From: Charina bottae | Taxonomy: Eukaryota; Chordata; Lepidosauria; Squamata; Charinaidae | Assembly (NCBI GenBank): GCA_023362775.1 | Contig: JALMGJ010000002.1 | Span: 105,629,981 to 105,693,980, forward strand | Direction of reading: 5' to 3' | Length of the DNA stretch: 64,000 nucleotides | Shown: positions 36,545-46,960 of the stretch, piece by piece | How positions within the stretch are numbered: the first letter of the stretch is position 1 | Layout: every line of letters starts with the position of its first letter | Position numbers and translations under genes: made by a program | Notes under the pieces: model-generated | Database searches by the model: none | The model's input: the letters and a program-made list of their open reading frames with translations, nothing else | Told to the model about the DNA's origin: nothing

Positions 36545-36925
36545 AGGTCTTTAAAAATCCAGGTCTTTAGCTCCTGGTCCTCTATGAAGGGCTACCCATA
36601 ATTAAACATCATTTGGCTACAGGAGGAGGGCCTTTTCTGCCATGGCGCCCACCCTGTGGAACATAATTCTACCTGAGATTAGGTTAAGTCTGAGCCTGCA
36701 GGCCTTTTGCAAAATGTGGTTATGTGCCTGGGGCCCAGGGAGTGTGATACAGCCCATCACATGACTTTGTTGACGGTTATTTATGAAGCTCAGCTGCTAT
36801 GTGTCTTTATTTATATTAAGTAGCTTACCTATTTTATTGTAAGCCATGCAGAGGCACTTATGTGAGATGGGTGTCTATATAATTCAAACAAACAAACTAA
36901 CAAACAAACAAATAAATAAATGACT
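36545..36925 (+). repeat. CR1/L2-type LINE 3' end
   Basis: GAGGGCCTTTTCTGCCATGG, GCCTGCAGGCCTTTTGCAAA and TGAGATGGGTGTCTATATAA match a common LINE 3' coding end and tail, closing with (CAAA)n. Confidence 0.55.
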
Positions 36926-37058
36926 TATGAGAACATGCTGTCCATAGAATGGTTCCTGCTATAGAAATCTCAGCAAACTAGGCTGATGAATTGTCTCAAC
37001 GGCATTCTAAAAATGTAATGCTATTAAAATCATTCTGCAGATATCAACATTTTTCTAC

Positions 37059-37293
37059 CTGGTCTCAAGTGGCACATTGCTATTCAGCACCCAGCTATCC
37101 TGTAATTGAACAGATTCAGGAGTGGTAGCCAAATCATTTGCTGCAGGAGCTGGTGCGTGGATCTGGTTCCGCCGATTTGTTAAGGAATTCCTGTTGAGGG
37201 AGTTGGCAGAGGAATGGTGATGGGATAGTGTATGATTGTGAGGTGGTGGAAGAGGTGGTCTCAGAGTTGACTGGCTGTGGTGATTTGAAGGCC
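37059..37293 (-). CDS. TENM2: Teneurin-2 coding exon, Pro/His-rich cytoplasmic segment
   Basis: This exon encodes part of the intracellular N-terminal (teneurin N) domain, which is proline-rich and binds adaptor proteins in the family. Read on the minus strand, a pyrimidine tract ending CTTCTAG precedes 37293 and donor GTAGAA follows 37059. The 235 nt comprise two bases finishing a Gly codon, 77 codons and two bases of the Arg codon completed in exon 12347-12585. The translation begins [20 protein letters not shown], passes through [20 protein letters not shown] and [20 protein letters not shown], and ends [12 protein letters not shown](R). This is the recalled vertebrate TENM2 sequence with a few substitutions. 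There is no stop in this frame. A longer open reading frame on the same strand (37134-37352) is a different frame that crosses the acceptor and is not the coding frame. Confidence 0.95.
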
Positions 37294-39840
37294 CTAGAAG
37301 GGAAAAGAGAAACAGGAAATATATCTGAATTATCCAATCTTTTGAAGAACAACTAAACCTAAACTTTTAACTCAAAGCTACATTCTACTTACCAAGTAAG
37401 TAGGCTTAGGACTGCATTTCAAAAGAAATAGATCAATTTCAGCATGTTTGCAAATATGACCCTTAAAACCAACAGCTGTCATATAATTTGTTATGTAATT
37501 ATCCCCTCTTTGCATTAGCAACTGATTCTTTCCTTAATCACATTCCAAAGTTACCAAAGAAGCAAGGAGTTTAGCAACCTTTGAATTGGTTCCATGCCAC
37601 TCCAGTAACATCTAGAAACAAGACATTATCAAACTGGCCAAACAATATGTTCTGTTCCATTCTTGGAAATTTAATATAGTACGTAATGGACCTTTGGTGA
37701 TCCATGTTAAACTGCATTTACACAACCTATGGATGGACCTTAAAGTAGCTATTTTGAAGATGCATTCTGAAGATGCATGCATCAAGCCTTAGACAGCTGT
37801 TTTCAAGCCATGCTCATTTAGAAACTTATTTATAGGCACATGATCTAGCATTCTGGTTAAAACTGAGGACGTTTGGATCCGTTAACTTCCTAAATGCAAG
37901 ATTCTTTAAGAATGCAATGTCTACTCCATGACAGATGAAAGGCAGAATATAAATGTACTAAATAAAATAAACCATACCATACAAATATTAGAGGAAAATA
38001 AACAGAAGTTAATAAGCATACAAAATGTGTTAACATTCTCTTTTCTACCAATCAAGATGAATTATTAGATGATTTTATGTTCATATATTCCTATATTATT
38101 TCAGTCTTAAAATGAATTAAATGCAATATAAGAAAACAAACATAACAGACAAGTGAAATATTAATTGTACATTTAATCATTATACTAATTTGTAATTTAT
38201 ATAGAGAACAATAATTAGAAAAAAACAACATTAGCAAAATCACAATTATAATGATATATGTTTGCTTTGAGAAACTTGAAAATACATTTTGTATTTAATG
38301 AATCAAACCATGACAGAAAATGTCAGCTGAGGAAAGTGTTCATAGTTAAATTGATCTGTACTCCTGTGGAACAACTGAAGATGACAATAGGAAGATGCAT
38401 CCCTTATACATAATTTTTAAAATGTGAATGTATATAATTGAACATTTAATGGCCTCTTTAAAAAGCTGAATGAAGATCTGTGGATAAGCAAATAAAGAAT
38501 TAACTTTCGGAATATAACTTGGATGTATCAAGATAAACGTATGCACAAAGGGGCCAACTTTCCCATTTGTTCCAAGCTTCCTGTTTGTTCCTCCTCATAC
38601 TGTAAGGTGAACTATCTTATCAGTCTAAGGAGAAAAGAATCTTGAAAACTGGTGGAGGAAAATTCAGCAAGTATGGAGCTTTACAATGGCTGGGAAGAGG
38701 GTTACAGGACATTAATTAACTGCACACACATTTACCTGGATCCAAACCATTCTGCCCATCTGTATGTAGGCAAGATGAATGTAGGAGGGAGAAGGATTGG
38801 CTGAGATCCCTAAAGTACGCTCTGTGGCAAAACTACATTTATTTCTATGGCAAAGTTTAGTGAGAAATGACCTCAAGAACAAGAACTCTTCACAGCTTTC
38901 GTTCAGTCAGTAGAGAACGCACACATATACACAATTTAGAGAAGTGTATTGTAAGAACAGCTGCTGTTTTCAATCAGCTTATATTCTCCAATATGAAGAA
39001 CAAACAAATAAAATACAATTCTATCAGCAGCATCAGGGAAGGGAGTTTACACTATGTTCTGATGAAAGAAAACTACAGTTCTCCCAATCATTTGGTGACT
39101 TGACCTCTCAAGTGACAAAGCAGATTAAGTGATAAAGACAAAAAGAACCAAGTAAATTGGTATTTACAGTATGACTAATCACATAAGAAATACAGAAAGT
39201 TGTGTTACAAAGAGATAGGTTTCTATAAAGCAATTGCACTGAAAAGGTGCTGTGCTCCATAAGAGGCCCAAAATTTCCGCAGCTACATCACAGAGTTTAA
39301 TAACATGTCCACACAGAACTCTCAGTCTTGAAGAACAGTGAAACAAAAGCATCTTTAAAAAGGTAAGCAAAGAAGGCCCAGGCCCATGCTTAAAATGAAC
39401 ACTACTTTAAGTAAATGGAGGCTTTTTCAAATATATTCTTTAAAGGAAAAAGAAGTGGCCAAAATGTTTCAGAAACTATCCTTTAAATTTCTTTTCAATT
39501 GGCCCATCAAGATTAAAACTGTATTTTGGGGTTCCCTTTAGAGGACAATGAGATAAGTGATTTTTATCAATTTGATTACACTGTGGAACAAGTAATGGGG
39601 AAATCTATAATTTCACAGAGGTTAAATCATTTTCATAATCAAGTATAACCCCTGCTCACTGCAAGAATCCATAGTAAAGCACCTCTGACAGATGATTGTT
39701 CATTCCCTGCTAGCAAAAGGTCAACACAGCTACACAAAGAAAATTCCCATCTTTATTATTATTGTGGTTGTTTATTATTATTGTTGTACAAAGTAGGGCT
39801 AATATTGAGAGACCAGATTTTAGAATACAAAGATTTCTAA
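37294..39840. other. Intronic sequence 5' of the Pro/His-rich exon
   Basis: No second exon found. A LINE-tail-like end (GAAAGGCAGAATATAAATG) occurs near 37938-37970. The rest is AT-rich and unrecognised. Confidence 0.4.
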
Positions 39841-39881
39841 GACTGTGGAGTTGTTGGTGCTCTCTGAGCTTGGTTGTTTTC

Positions 39882-39930
39882 TTGCAGATGTTTCATTACC
39901 CAACTAGATACAGTAACATCATCAGTGCGA
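39882..39930 (-). ncRNA. Hammerhead-like motif in a PLE remnant
   Basis: The minus strand reads GCA-CTGATGA (39925-39919), an imperfect stem GTTAC/GTAAT, GAAA (39894-39891), CATC, then TGC, which can pair with GCA as helix I. The surrounding sequence (about 39840-39950) resembles Penelope-type terminal sequence. CATC in place of CGTC and the weakened stem suggest decay. Confidence 0.5.
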
Positions 39931-40721
39931 GCAGGTGTGGGGTTTTTCCTAAGATTGCAAATGCCAACATTTTATTAAGGCTTAGGGTCAAATTAAAGTT
40001 ATTTCTTGATCATAGAAAGCAGCATAAGTTAGCATAAATGTCTCAAAAGTATTATTGAAAAAAACACCTCAAGCATTGTGAGAAAAAGGGACAAGAAGCT
40101 ACTTCCCTAGTTTCACTCATGGACTTTCACAAGAATGTTCCTCTTCCTCAAGCAAATAGCTTCTATTTTCTCTACCACTGGATTGGATCCCAAAACTTGT
40201 GTCATGCAGAAAGAAGGAATCTTTCTGTCCATAGGATATGTTTAATCTAGCATTATTTATGTTTATGTAACTGGTGAAAGTCTCACACTTTTTGTTCGTC
40301 TTGTCCCTTATAACTCTTTAGCCCTACCCACTCACTATGGAATACATTTTAGCTTAGCTTCACTTAGTTTGGTTTTAAGTAATCCTCAGCCACTGTGAGA
40401 TTTAGCCTTTTGACTCTAAATCTCTTTTACATCAGTTCCCTTATTTTTTAGAAGTTTCTCCACTTACTGTAAAGTCAAATGTGACTGTGTTGAACCAGGC
40501 TGTCAGTTTCCTATTTGCATGTATGCTAATCCTAACAGCATGGTCAATGGCTATTGTTCCTTTACTGATTGGAGATCATGGTTGTCCTCTGCTATTACAA
40601 GAAATTTTATTTTGCATGCCTCCTTGATTTCTTTCAACATCTCAAATTTGCTTTCCATGTTTTCATCAGGACAGCAAGAGCGTATCCTTAGATCTAATGT
40701 ACATTTGATTTGATCTGATTT

Positions 40722-40910
40722 TATGTCAAGGAAAATATGAAATCTAACATGGTAGAAAACATTGGAAGACCAGATTCCTCTATAACAGTGTTTCTCATCC
40801 TCAGCAACTTTAAGATGTGTGGACTTCAGCTCCCACAATTCTCCAGCCAGCCATGTTCAGCAGTCCACACATCTTTCTACCATGTTAGATTTTACATTTT
40901 CCTTGACATA
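40722..40910. repeat. Inverted duplication (37-nt arms) around a hAT fragment
   Basis: Arms 40722-40758 and 40874-40910 are inverted copies with two mismatches. The intervening 115 nt begin a hAT-type end (CAGTGTTTCTCATCCTCAGC, 40786 on) that is truncated at its right. Confidence 0.85.
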
Positions 40911-41480
40911 GAGAGCAACATCTTCCCCCATGAGGTCTTCTATAAAGCTTGTATCCAGGAATGATTGTAATACATCTGATTCACTCTATTCTACTAGGTT
41001 ACTGTTACACTCACTATATTCATATTCTCATTTGCAACCAAGTACACTACTTCCCCCATCTTGACCAGGAGTATTCTAACACTGGAATAGGAATGCCTAT
41101 AAATAATGTACTTTTCAGATGTTTTCTCAAGAAAAACAAACGGAAACACCCTTTAGTTTGTACAATGTATAAGATAAAACAGTAACTTTGAAAACAACTG
41201 AAAATCAAGTTGATTAAATCAGATATGATACTTCTAATTCTTCCCCATATATATGTACAAATCTGTGCAACTTTCTTAAAATACGTATCTTTGAATGCAA
41301 GTATTTTAACATACATAATACACTTTTTTTCAGAAAATAGATTTTTCTACAAATACTTTCCTTGAATACAACTTTTCCAAATGCTTGCATATCTATATGC
41401 ATTTCCCCAAATTTTTATATATAATATTATAGCAATTAAATATTTCAAAGTAGAGAATAGCACATTGCTAATTATTAACT
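40911..41480. other. Intronic sequence, nothing recognised
   Basis: AT-rich; no supported feature. Confidence 0.4.
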
Positions 41481-41482
41481 AG

Positions 41483-41715
41483 AGAGCCAGTTTGGTGTAG
41501 TGGTTAAGGCATCAGGCTAGAAACCGGGAGACCGTGAGTTCTAGTCCCGCCTTAGGCACAAAGCCAGCTGGGTGACCTTGGGCCAGTCACTTTGTCTCAG
41601 CCCTAGGAAGGAGGCAATGGCAAACCACTTCTGAAAAACCTTGCCAAGAAAACTGCAGGGATTTGTCCAGGCAGTCTCTGAGAATTGGACATGATTGAAT
41701 GGATTAAAAAAAAAC
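41483..41715 (+). mobile_element. Sauria-type tRNA SINE with BovB-like tail
   Basis: AGAGCCAGTTTGGTGTAGTG head, B box GTGAGTTCTAGTCCC, and tail GAATTGGACATGATTGAATG followed by an A-run. A short CTAATTA match flanks it (about 41468 and 41717). Confidence 0.85.
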
Positions 41716-42653
41716 ACTAATTACTCCCAGATAAGTAGCAGACTCCATGAATTATGAGTCTATCAATGCCATAATTGATTCCATTATGGTGGATTGTAAA
41801 TGTTTCATTTTCCCTCTCCTCAAAATCCCTGAAAGACTGACATTTAAGGAAGCTGGAAGAGTTTTTTAAGACTCAGAAAGTGTGACTCTAAGTGAATGGA
41901 CTGAAAAACAATACAGTCACATCTTCCGTATAAGTTCCCTTTGCTCTGCTACAAAACCCCCCTCTAGCCAAGTTTTGGCTAACATTCTAGTCTGTTGACT
42001 TTTTTCAGATGAAAATATCATTATCTGAGCACATCTTGAGAATCTGATCACTCTCTAGATGGTTCATGAGGGACCCGGAAATTGCTGCAGTGATGTAAGA
42101 ATAATTGTGGTGTCTCTTCCATCTCATTTGGAAAATGAGCAGCGGCACCAAGCGTCTGCCATCCAAGATGAAAAATTCTAGAATTGGGTGCACAATAGTT
42201 TTTTCTTCCCCTAGAATAGTGTTTCATGAAGCTCAGACTTCCTATAATAAGTCTATAGCAGGTAATTGTACATTGGTGCAGACAGAAACACTCTTCAGTT
42301 GCCATATTAAGGAAACTTACGAAATTGTCTCACTTTGAATTTCTCCCTAAACGCAGCAATTCTGAAGGAAAAAAATGATGTGTATACATTAACTCAAATG
42401 TAAACAGGGGCCATATGGAGGTCAAGGCTGAAAAACTCCAAGTGAAAATCTTTCCCTACCAAATCTACTTGCATCAGAAAGAAAACACTTATTGACACTG
42501 AGGGAGCGCTCCTTCATAATGCAAGTAGTAGCTGGGGATGGGGTGAAAGTGAGGGGGCAGTTGATTTTGCTCAGTAAGGAGATATGGTTAAACTCTTCCT
42601 TATAGTATATACATTTATCTCAATTATTAGATAACTATACTTCTATATATCTA
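41716..42653. other. Intronic sequence, nothing recognised
   Basis: No supported gene. Confidence 0.4.
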
Positions 42654-42668
42654 TATATACTTCTATAT

Positions 42669-42892
42669 CCTGCCAACCTAGCAGTTCGAAAGCACGTAAA
42701 AATGCAAGTAGATAAATAGATACCACTCCAGTGGGAAGGTAACAGCGTTCCGTGTGCCTCGGCATTTAGTCATGCTGGACACATGACCACGGAATCATCT
42801 ATGGACAACGCTGGCTCCCTTCGCCGAGAATCGGAGATGAGCGCCGCCCCCTAGAGCCGGGTATGACTGGACAGGGAAACCTTACCATACCT
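42669..42892 (+). mobile_element. BovB-tailed tRNA SINE, 5'-truncated, with 15-bp TSD
   Basis: It begins in the SINE body at TGCCAACCTAGCAG, lacks the tRNA head, and ends in the BovB-like tail and ACCTTACC. TSD TATATACTTCTATAT at 42654-42668 and 42893-42907 shows that truncation happened at insertion. Confidence 0.88.
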
Positions 42893-42907
42893 TATATACT
42901 TCTATAT

Positions 42908-43615
42908 GCATTATAAATAATGCAGATGTTAATTATATTCTATGTGGCCATCAAGTTCCTTATGTTACTCACTGCTTACTGTAATACCAGTGGTCTTATT
43001 TTACCATCATTACATCAGTTTTGATTCTTAGATTGCTGAACATGCATGGAACTTTCCATACCTTTATATTTTTCTCTTCCTTCAAATGAAAAATATGAAA
43101 GCATAATTAGGTTCAGCGATTGCACATAATGACTGTAAACATGCCATACTTAACTATAACTTGTCTTAACTGTTCACTCTTTCCCACGTTCTGAGGCTAG
43201 TAAAACATCTACCTGTGATTTGATTACAGTTAAATCTGCTGTCTAGAGGTATCCTTCATCCTGAATTCAGATGACATTATGGGTGTCTACAGAAGGGGCA
43301 AGAGAGGCAAATGATAAAATATGTGTTGTGAAGCAAGCTCTACCTCTTGCTCTGCCACAATCAAATATGTTAGGGACAGAGCTTGCATTGCAATGTTATA
43401 ATGCAGGTTTTCTTGTTTTGATGGCACCTCTTATTTCAGTGGACATCTCTGAATGACATGGTTAATTGTAGATAAAACAAATGTCCACTAGCTGTGCTGA
43501 TTGGAAGGTGAGCAGGCAATATCTTTTTTATTTTTTAATTTGCTGTTAAGTATAATGTATAAATATCCATAATGTTTAAGAATCTATTTATCAAAATAGG
43601 TTTATTAGCATGCAC
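42908..43615. other. Intronic sequence, nothing recognised
   Basis: No supported gene. Confidence 0.4.
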
Positions 43616-43616
43616 G

Positions 43617-43617
<1 letters not shown>

Positions 43618-43664
<47 letters not shown>

Positions 43665-43702
43665 GTGTGTGTGTGTATAATGTATGTGTGTGTGTGTGTG
43701 TG

Positions 43703-43746
<44 letters not shown>

Positions 43747-43760
43747 GTATATATATAATT
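43618..43760 (+). repeat. Compound (TA)n (TG)n TATATA (CA)n microsatellite
   Basis: About 21 TA units, then TG runs, then a TG run (43685-43703) joined through TATATA to a CA run (43707-43741). The last two form a long perfect inverted repeat. Confidence 0.97.
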
Positions 43761-43789
43761 TTGATTCAGAATTTTGATTATAATAGTAA

Positions 43790-44742
43790 AATCTAATGGA
43801 AACTAAACTTAAAGAAAGAAAAGAGAATAGAGAGAAGGAGTAAAAAGTGCAAGGGAAAAGAAAAAAGAAAAAGAGAAGAAAGAAAAAAATATAATACAGA
43901 AAGAGAAAAGAAATTATATAAAGAAGTGACTTCCAAACTTCATCACAAGTATAAACAAGTATAAACAGTAACTCTTCACCCTCTCTAAAGTTACAAACAT
44001 TTGTGTCATCATCTCATATCCCATCTCTTATCTATAAACAAATCCATAAAACATCATCTTTTCAGTCCTGGTGTCAGCAGAAAGTCCAGAAAGCATAGCC
44101 AGAAGTAACAACATATCTTGTTTTAACCTTGATCAAATAAACCAACTTTATATTCCTTCCTTTTACTTCTAACAGTCTTAATCTTTATTTCATTCAAATC
44201 TTGTTGTAGGATTTAATTTCTCTTCATTTCTTCTTTGTATTTCCTTTTTAAATTTTAAAACCTCAGCCAGTTTCTTTTGTAGATCCAGTGAAACATCCTT
44301 TTCTAGATCATTCTCTTAGCCTGTCAGTTGTAAATCCACTTTTGATACCATCTCTAGTCAGATAAAATTTCTTCTACATCTGACATTTCTTCAATATCAT
44401 CTTTTGAACATAGCTAACCATAGAAGCAGACATCATTACAGATATTTTTGTGTCAGTATGGCTACTGTTTTCTGATTCCATTCTTCAAATGACTCCTTCA
44501 GTATTTTTATCATCATAACCATCTTGCAGGCCTGTATATCTTTACCTAATATCTTTAGTCCCCTCTAGTGTCCAGTTTTTGAAATCATGAAATTATGTAA
44601 AATGTTATGTCTTGTAAAAACCAAAACAGGATCTATTTCCCATGAGAATCTGTTTGTATTTTATAATTAATTCCAATATCTTATTGTAAAAGTTTCAATA
44701 TCCCAATTTTATGGACCCTTAGTCCATTTATAACTTTCTAAG
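43790..44742. repeat. Old AT-rich repeat interrupted by the PLE insertion
   Basis: A purine-rich start (43800-43920), then CAAACTTCATCACAAGTATAAAC and related phrases that I associate with squamate LINE (possibly L1-like) sequence. It may continue at 46961-47400, which includes ACATGGCAGTCTGAACAGC. Low confidence. Confidence 0.3.
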
Positions 44743-44832
44743 ATCAAAATCTTAATGTATTGTCGAAGGCTTTCACGGCCGGAGTTCAATGGCTGTTGTG
44801 GGTCTTCTGGACTGTGTGGCCGTGTTCTGGAA

Positions 44833-45886
44833 ACCTCCATCCTAAGCAAAGGAGGAAACTTTGCAATTACACCCACCAGAATTCCAGTGGAAGATATCAT
44901 TGCCAATGTGGAATCAGCCATTCACCAACGTCCAGAGGAAGAAGCAGAAGAAATAAGGGGTGAAGTGGCAAGAATCCTAAGGAAAGCAAAGCCCCCCACC
45001 AGCAACATTACTAAGAAGGAGAGAAACACCATAGAGACCCTCAATTCGGACCCAGACATCATCATCCTTCCAGCGGACAAAGGCAATGCCACAGTAATTA
45101 TGAACATAGATGAATACAAAGACAAACTCAGAGAATTACTAGACCCCACCACATACAGAACAATAAGATGGGATCCGACCAGCAAAATCATGAAGCAAAC
45201 CAACACACTGATAAAGAGCTCCTCCCTGCATCCCAACGTACTACAACGTATTTGCAAGACAGAAGCTCTCTCACCTAGACTATACGGACTCCCCAAAATC
45301 CACAAAGACTCGATCCCACTCAGACCCATTGTAAGTGCCATTGGCTCCCCGACATATGAATTATCCAAACATTTGGCAACCCTTTTACAGACCCACATCG
45401 GACAGACTCCATCCCACATCAAAGACTCAGGACACTTCATCAACAAAATCAGCACCCTAAAACTCAACCACACGGACAAACTGGTCAGCTTTGACGTGGT
45501 CTCCCTGTTTACCAAGGTGCCAGTAAGGGACACCCTGGCACTCATCAAGCAAATCTTCCCAGAAGACCTTACAGCTTTATTTCAACACTGCCTAACAACT
45601 AGTTACTTTCAATGGGAGAATGAGTTCTACGAACAGATGGATGGCGTTGCCATGGGAAGCCCCCTGAGCCCAGTCATAGCAAACTTTACATGGAACACTT
45701 TGAAAAACAGGCTTTGGAATCGGCACCCATTACACCAACAGTCTGGTTCCGGTTCGTGGATGACACCTTCGCAATTTGGAGTCATACTGAAGAAGAACTG
45801 GAGAAATTTCTGGACCACCTAAACGGCATCCACCCCAATATACAATTCACTATGGAAAAAGAAACTGATGGCAAACTTCCATTTTA
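44833..45886 (+). pseudogene. Penelope-like reverse transcriptase
   Basis: PLE RTs are related to telomerase RT. Visible in order: ILSKGGNFAITPTRIPVEDI, DPDIIILPADKGNATVIMNI, LYGLPKIHKDSIPLRPIVSA, DKLVSFDVVSLFTKVPV (motif A Asp), DGVAMGSPLSPVIANF (motif B) and WFRFVDDTFAIWSHTEEELE (catalytic DD), ending near KETDGKLPF. A one-base loss near 45687 shifts the frame after motif B, and another near 45884 follows LPF. The N-terminus is missing: the inverted terminal segment joins directly to the coding sequence near 44832. Confidence 0.9.
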
Positions 45887-46006
45887 GATACGCTGGTCAT
45901 ACGCAATCCAGACCTCAAACTAGGACACAAAGTATACAGAAAACCCACCCATATGGACCGATATCTACACAAAAATTCCAATCACCACCCATGACAAAAG
46001 AGAGGC

Positions 46007-46786
46007 ATGATCAAAACCTTGGTGGATCGTGCTAATCGAAACTGTGAAACCCAATTTCTCAACAATGAACTTAACCATCTGAATTGGGTCCTACAGGCAA
46101 ATGGCTATTCCAAGAATGAAATAAAAAGAGCCATCAAACCAAGAAAACAACATCCAACTGAAGAAAAACAGCCCCCCACAAACAAAGTATTCCTGCCCTA
46201 CATCAAAGGAGTCACTGACCGCATGGGAAAACTGATGGAAAAACACAACTTTCAAACAGTCTTCAGACCCACCAGAAAAATACAACAAATGCTAAAATCA
46301 GCAAAAGACAAAAGGGACCCTCGCACCGCTGCAGGAGTATACCACATACCATGCAGCTGTGGACAAGTATACATCGGAACCACAAAACGAAGCATTCACA
46401 CCAGGATAAAAGAACATGAAAGACACTGCAGACTACAGCAACCGGAAAAATCTTCAGTAGCTGAACATGCTCTCAAGCAAACGGGACACAAAATCCTATT
46501 TGAAAACACAGAAATACTGGACAACACCAAAAGCCACGACACCAGATTATACAGAGAAGCCATTGAAATTCACAAACACCAGCACAGTTACAATAAAAAA
46601 GAAGAAAGTTTAAAAATTAGCAAAACCTGGCTACCAGTCCTGAAAAACACAGCCTGCAAAAGGTCAACGAACTCAGTCCAACCACCAGGACATGGGAATA
46701 ATTCTCACAATGAACATGCTAATCACGCTCATCAGCCACTCGTTAACATTTCAACACAACAAAAAACCCCACCTAATCTCCTATAA
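46007..46786 (+). pseudogene. Penelope-like GIY-YIG endonuclease domain
   Basis: The frame is open for 259 codons. It has a linker (LNWVLQANGYSKNEIKRAIK; FLPYIKGVTDRMGKLM), then GIY-YIG endonuclease: YHIPCSCGQVYIGTTKRSIH (the CxC-GxVYIGxT core), RIKEHERHCRLQ (catalytic-type Arg/His), VAEHALKQTGHKILFENTEI and RLYREAIEIHKH (Glu). The domain looks intact. It belongs to the same polyprotein as the RT, separated by frameshifts around 45885-46006. Confidence 0.9.
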
Positions 46787-46856
46787 TTTAGCTCTATAAA
46801 TAGAACATTGCCACTCTACCTGGGCACAGAGATTTTGCTTCTATCTGTGCTCCTGC

Positions 46857-46897
46857 CCTCTGAAGATGCTGGCCACAGATGCTGGCGAAACGTTAGG
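46857..46897 (+). ncRNA. Hammerhead-like ribozyme motif near PLE 3' end
   Basis: CTGAAGA (46860-46866), a 6-bp stem GCTGGC/GCTGGC with two G-U pairs and a CACAGAT loop, then GAAA (46887-46890) and CGTT. CCT (46857-46859) can pair with AGG (46895-46897) as helix I. Helix III would be minimal. Hammerhead motifs are established features of Penelope-like terminal repeats. Confidence 0.6.
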
Positions 46898-46960
46898 AAC
46901 CACAACTTCCAGAACACGGCCACACAGCCCGGAAGACCCACAACAGCCATCAAAATCTTA

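Larger units (their letters stand above)
12586..37058 (-). other. TENM2: TENM2 intron between the two exons
   Basis: This 24,473-bp intron has GT-AG ends: GTAGAA at the 37058 side and a polypyrimidine tract ending TTTCAG at the 12586 side. It holds a BovB, several SINEs, the 341-bp palindrome and a near full-length APE LINE on the minus strand, the same sense as the gene. That the flanking sequence 1-12346 and 37294-64000 is also TENM2 intron is inferred from exon order. Confidence 0.9.
44755..46948 (+). mobile_element. Penelope-like element with inverted ends and 12-bp TSD
   Basis: The insertion is bounded by ATCAAAATCTTA at 44743-44754 and 46949-46960. It encodes an RT followed by a GIY-YIG endonuclease, the hallmark of Penelope-like elements. 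A 43-nt segment near the 5' end (44790-44832) is the inverted copy of 46907-46949 with two mismatches. A hammerhead-like motif lies near the 3' end. The protein is 5'-truncated and frameshifted, so this copy is dead, but it is only modestly decayed. Confidence 0.9.

Noticed and set aside
43572..43796. 74-codon ORF
   Set aside because: Translation of the TA/TG/CA microsatellite.
44922..45548. 208-codon minus-strand open frame
   Set aside because: Antisense of the Penelope-like RT.
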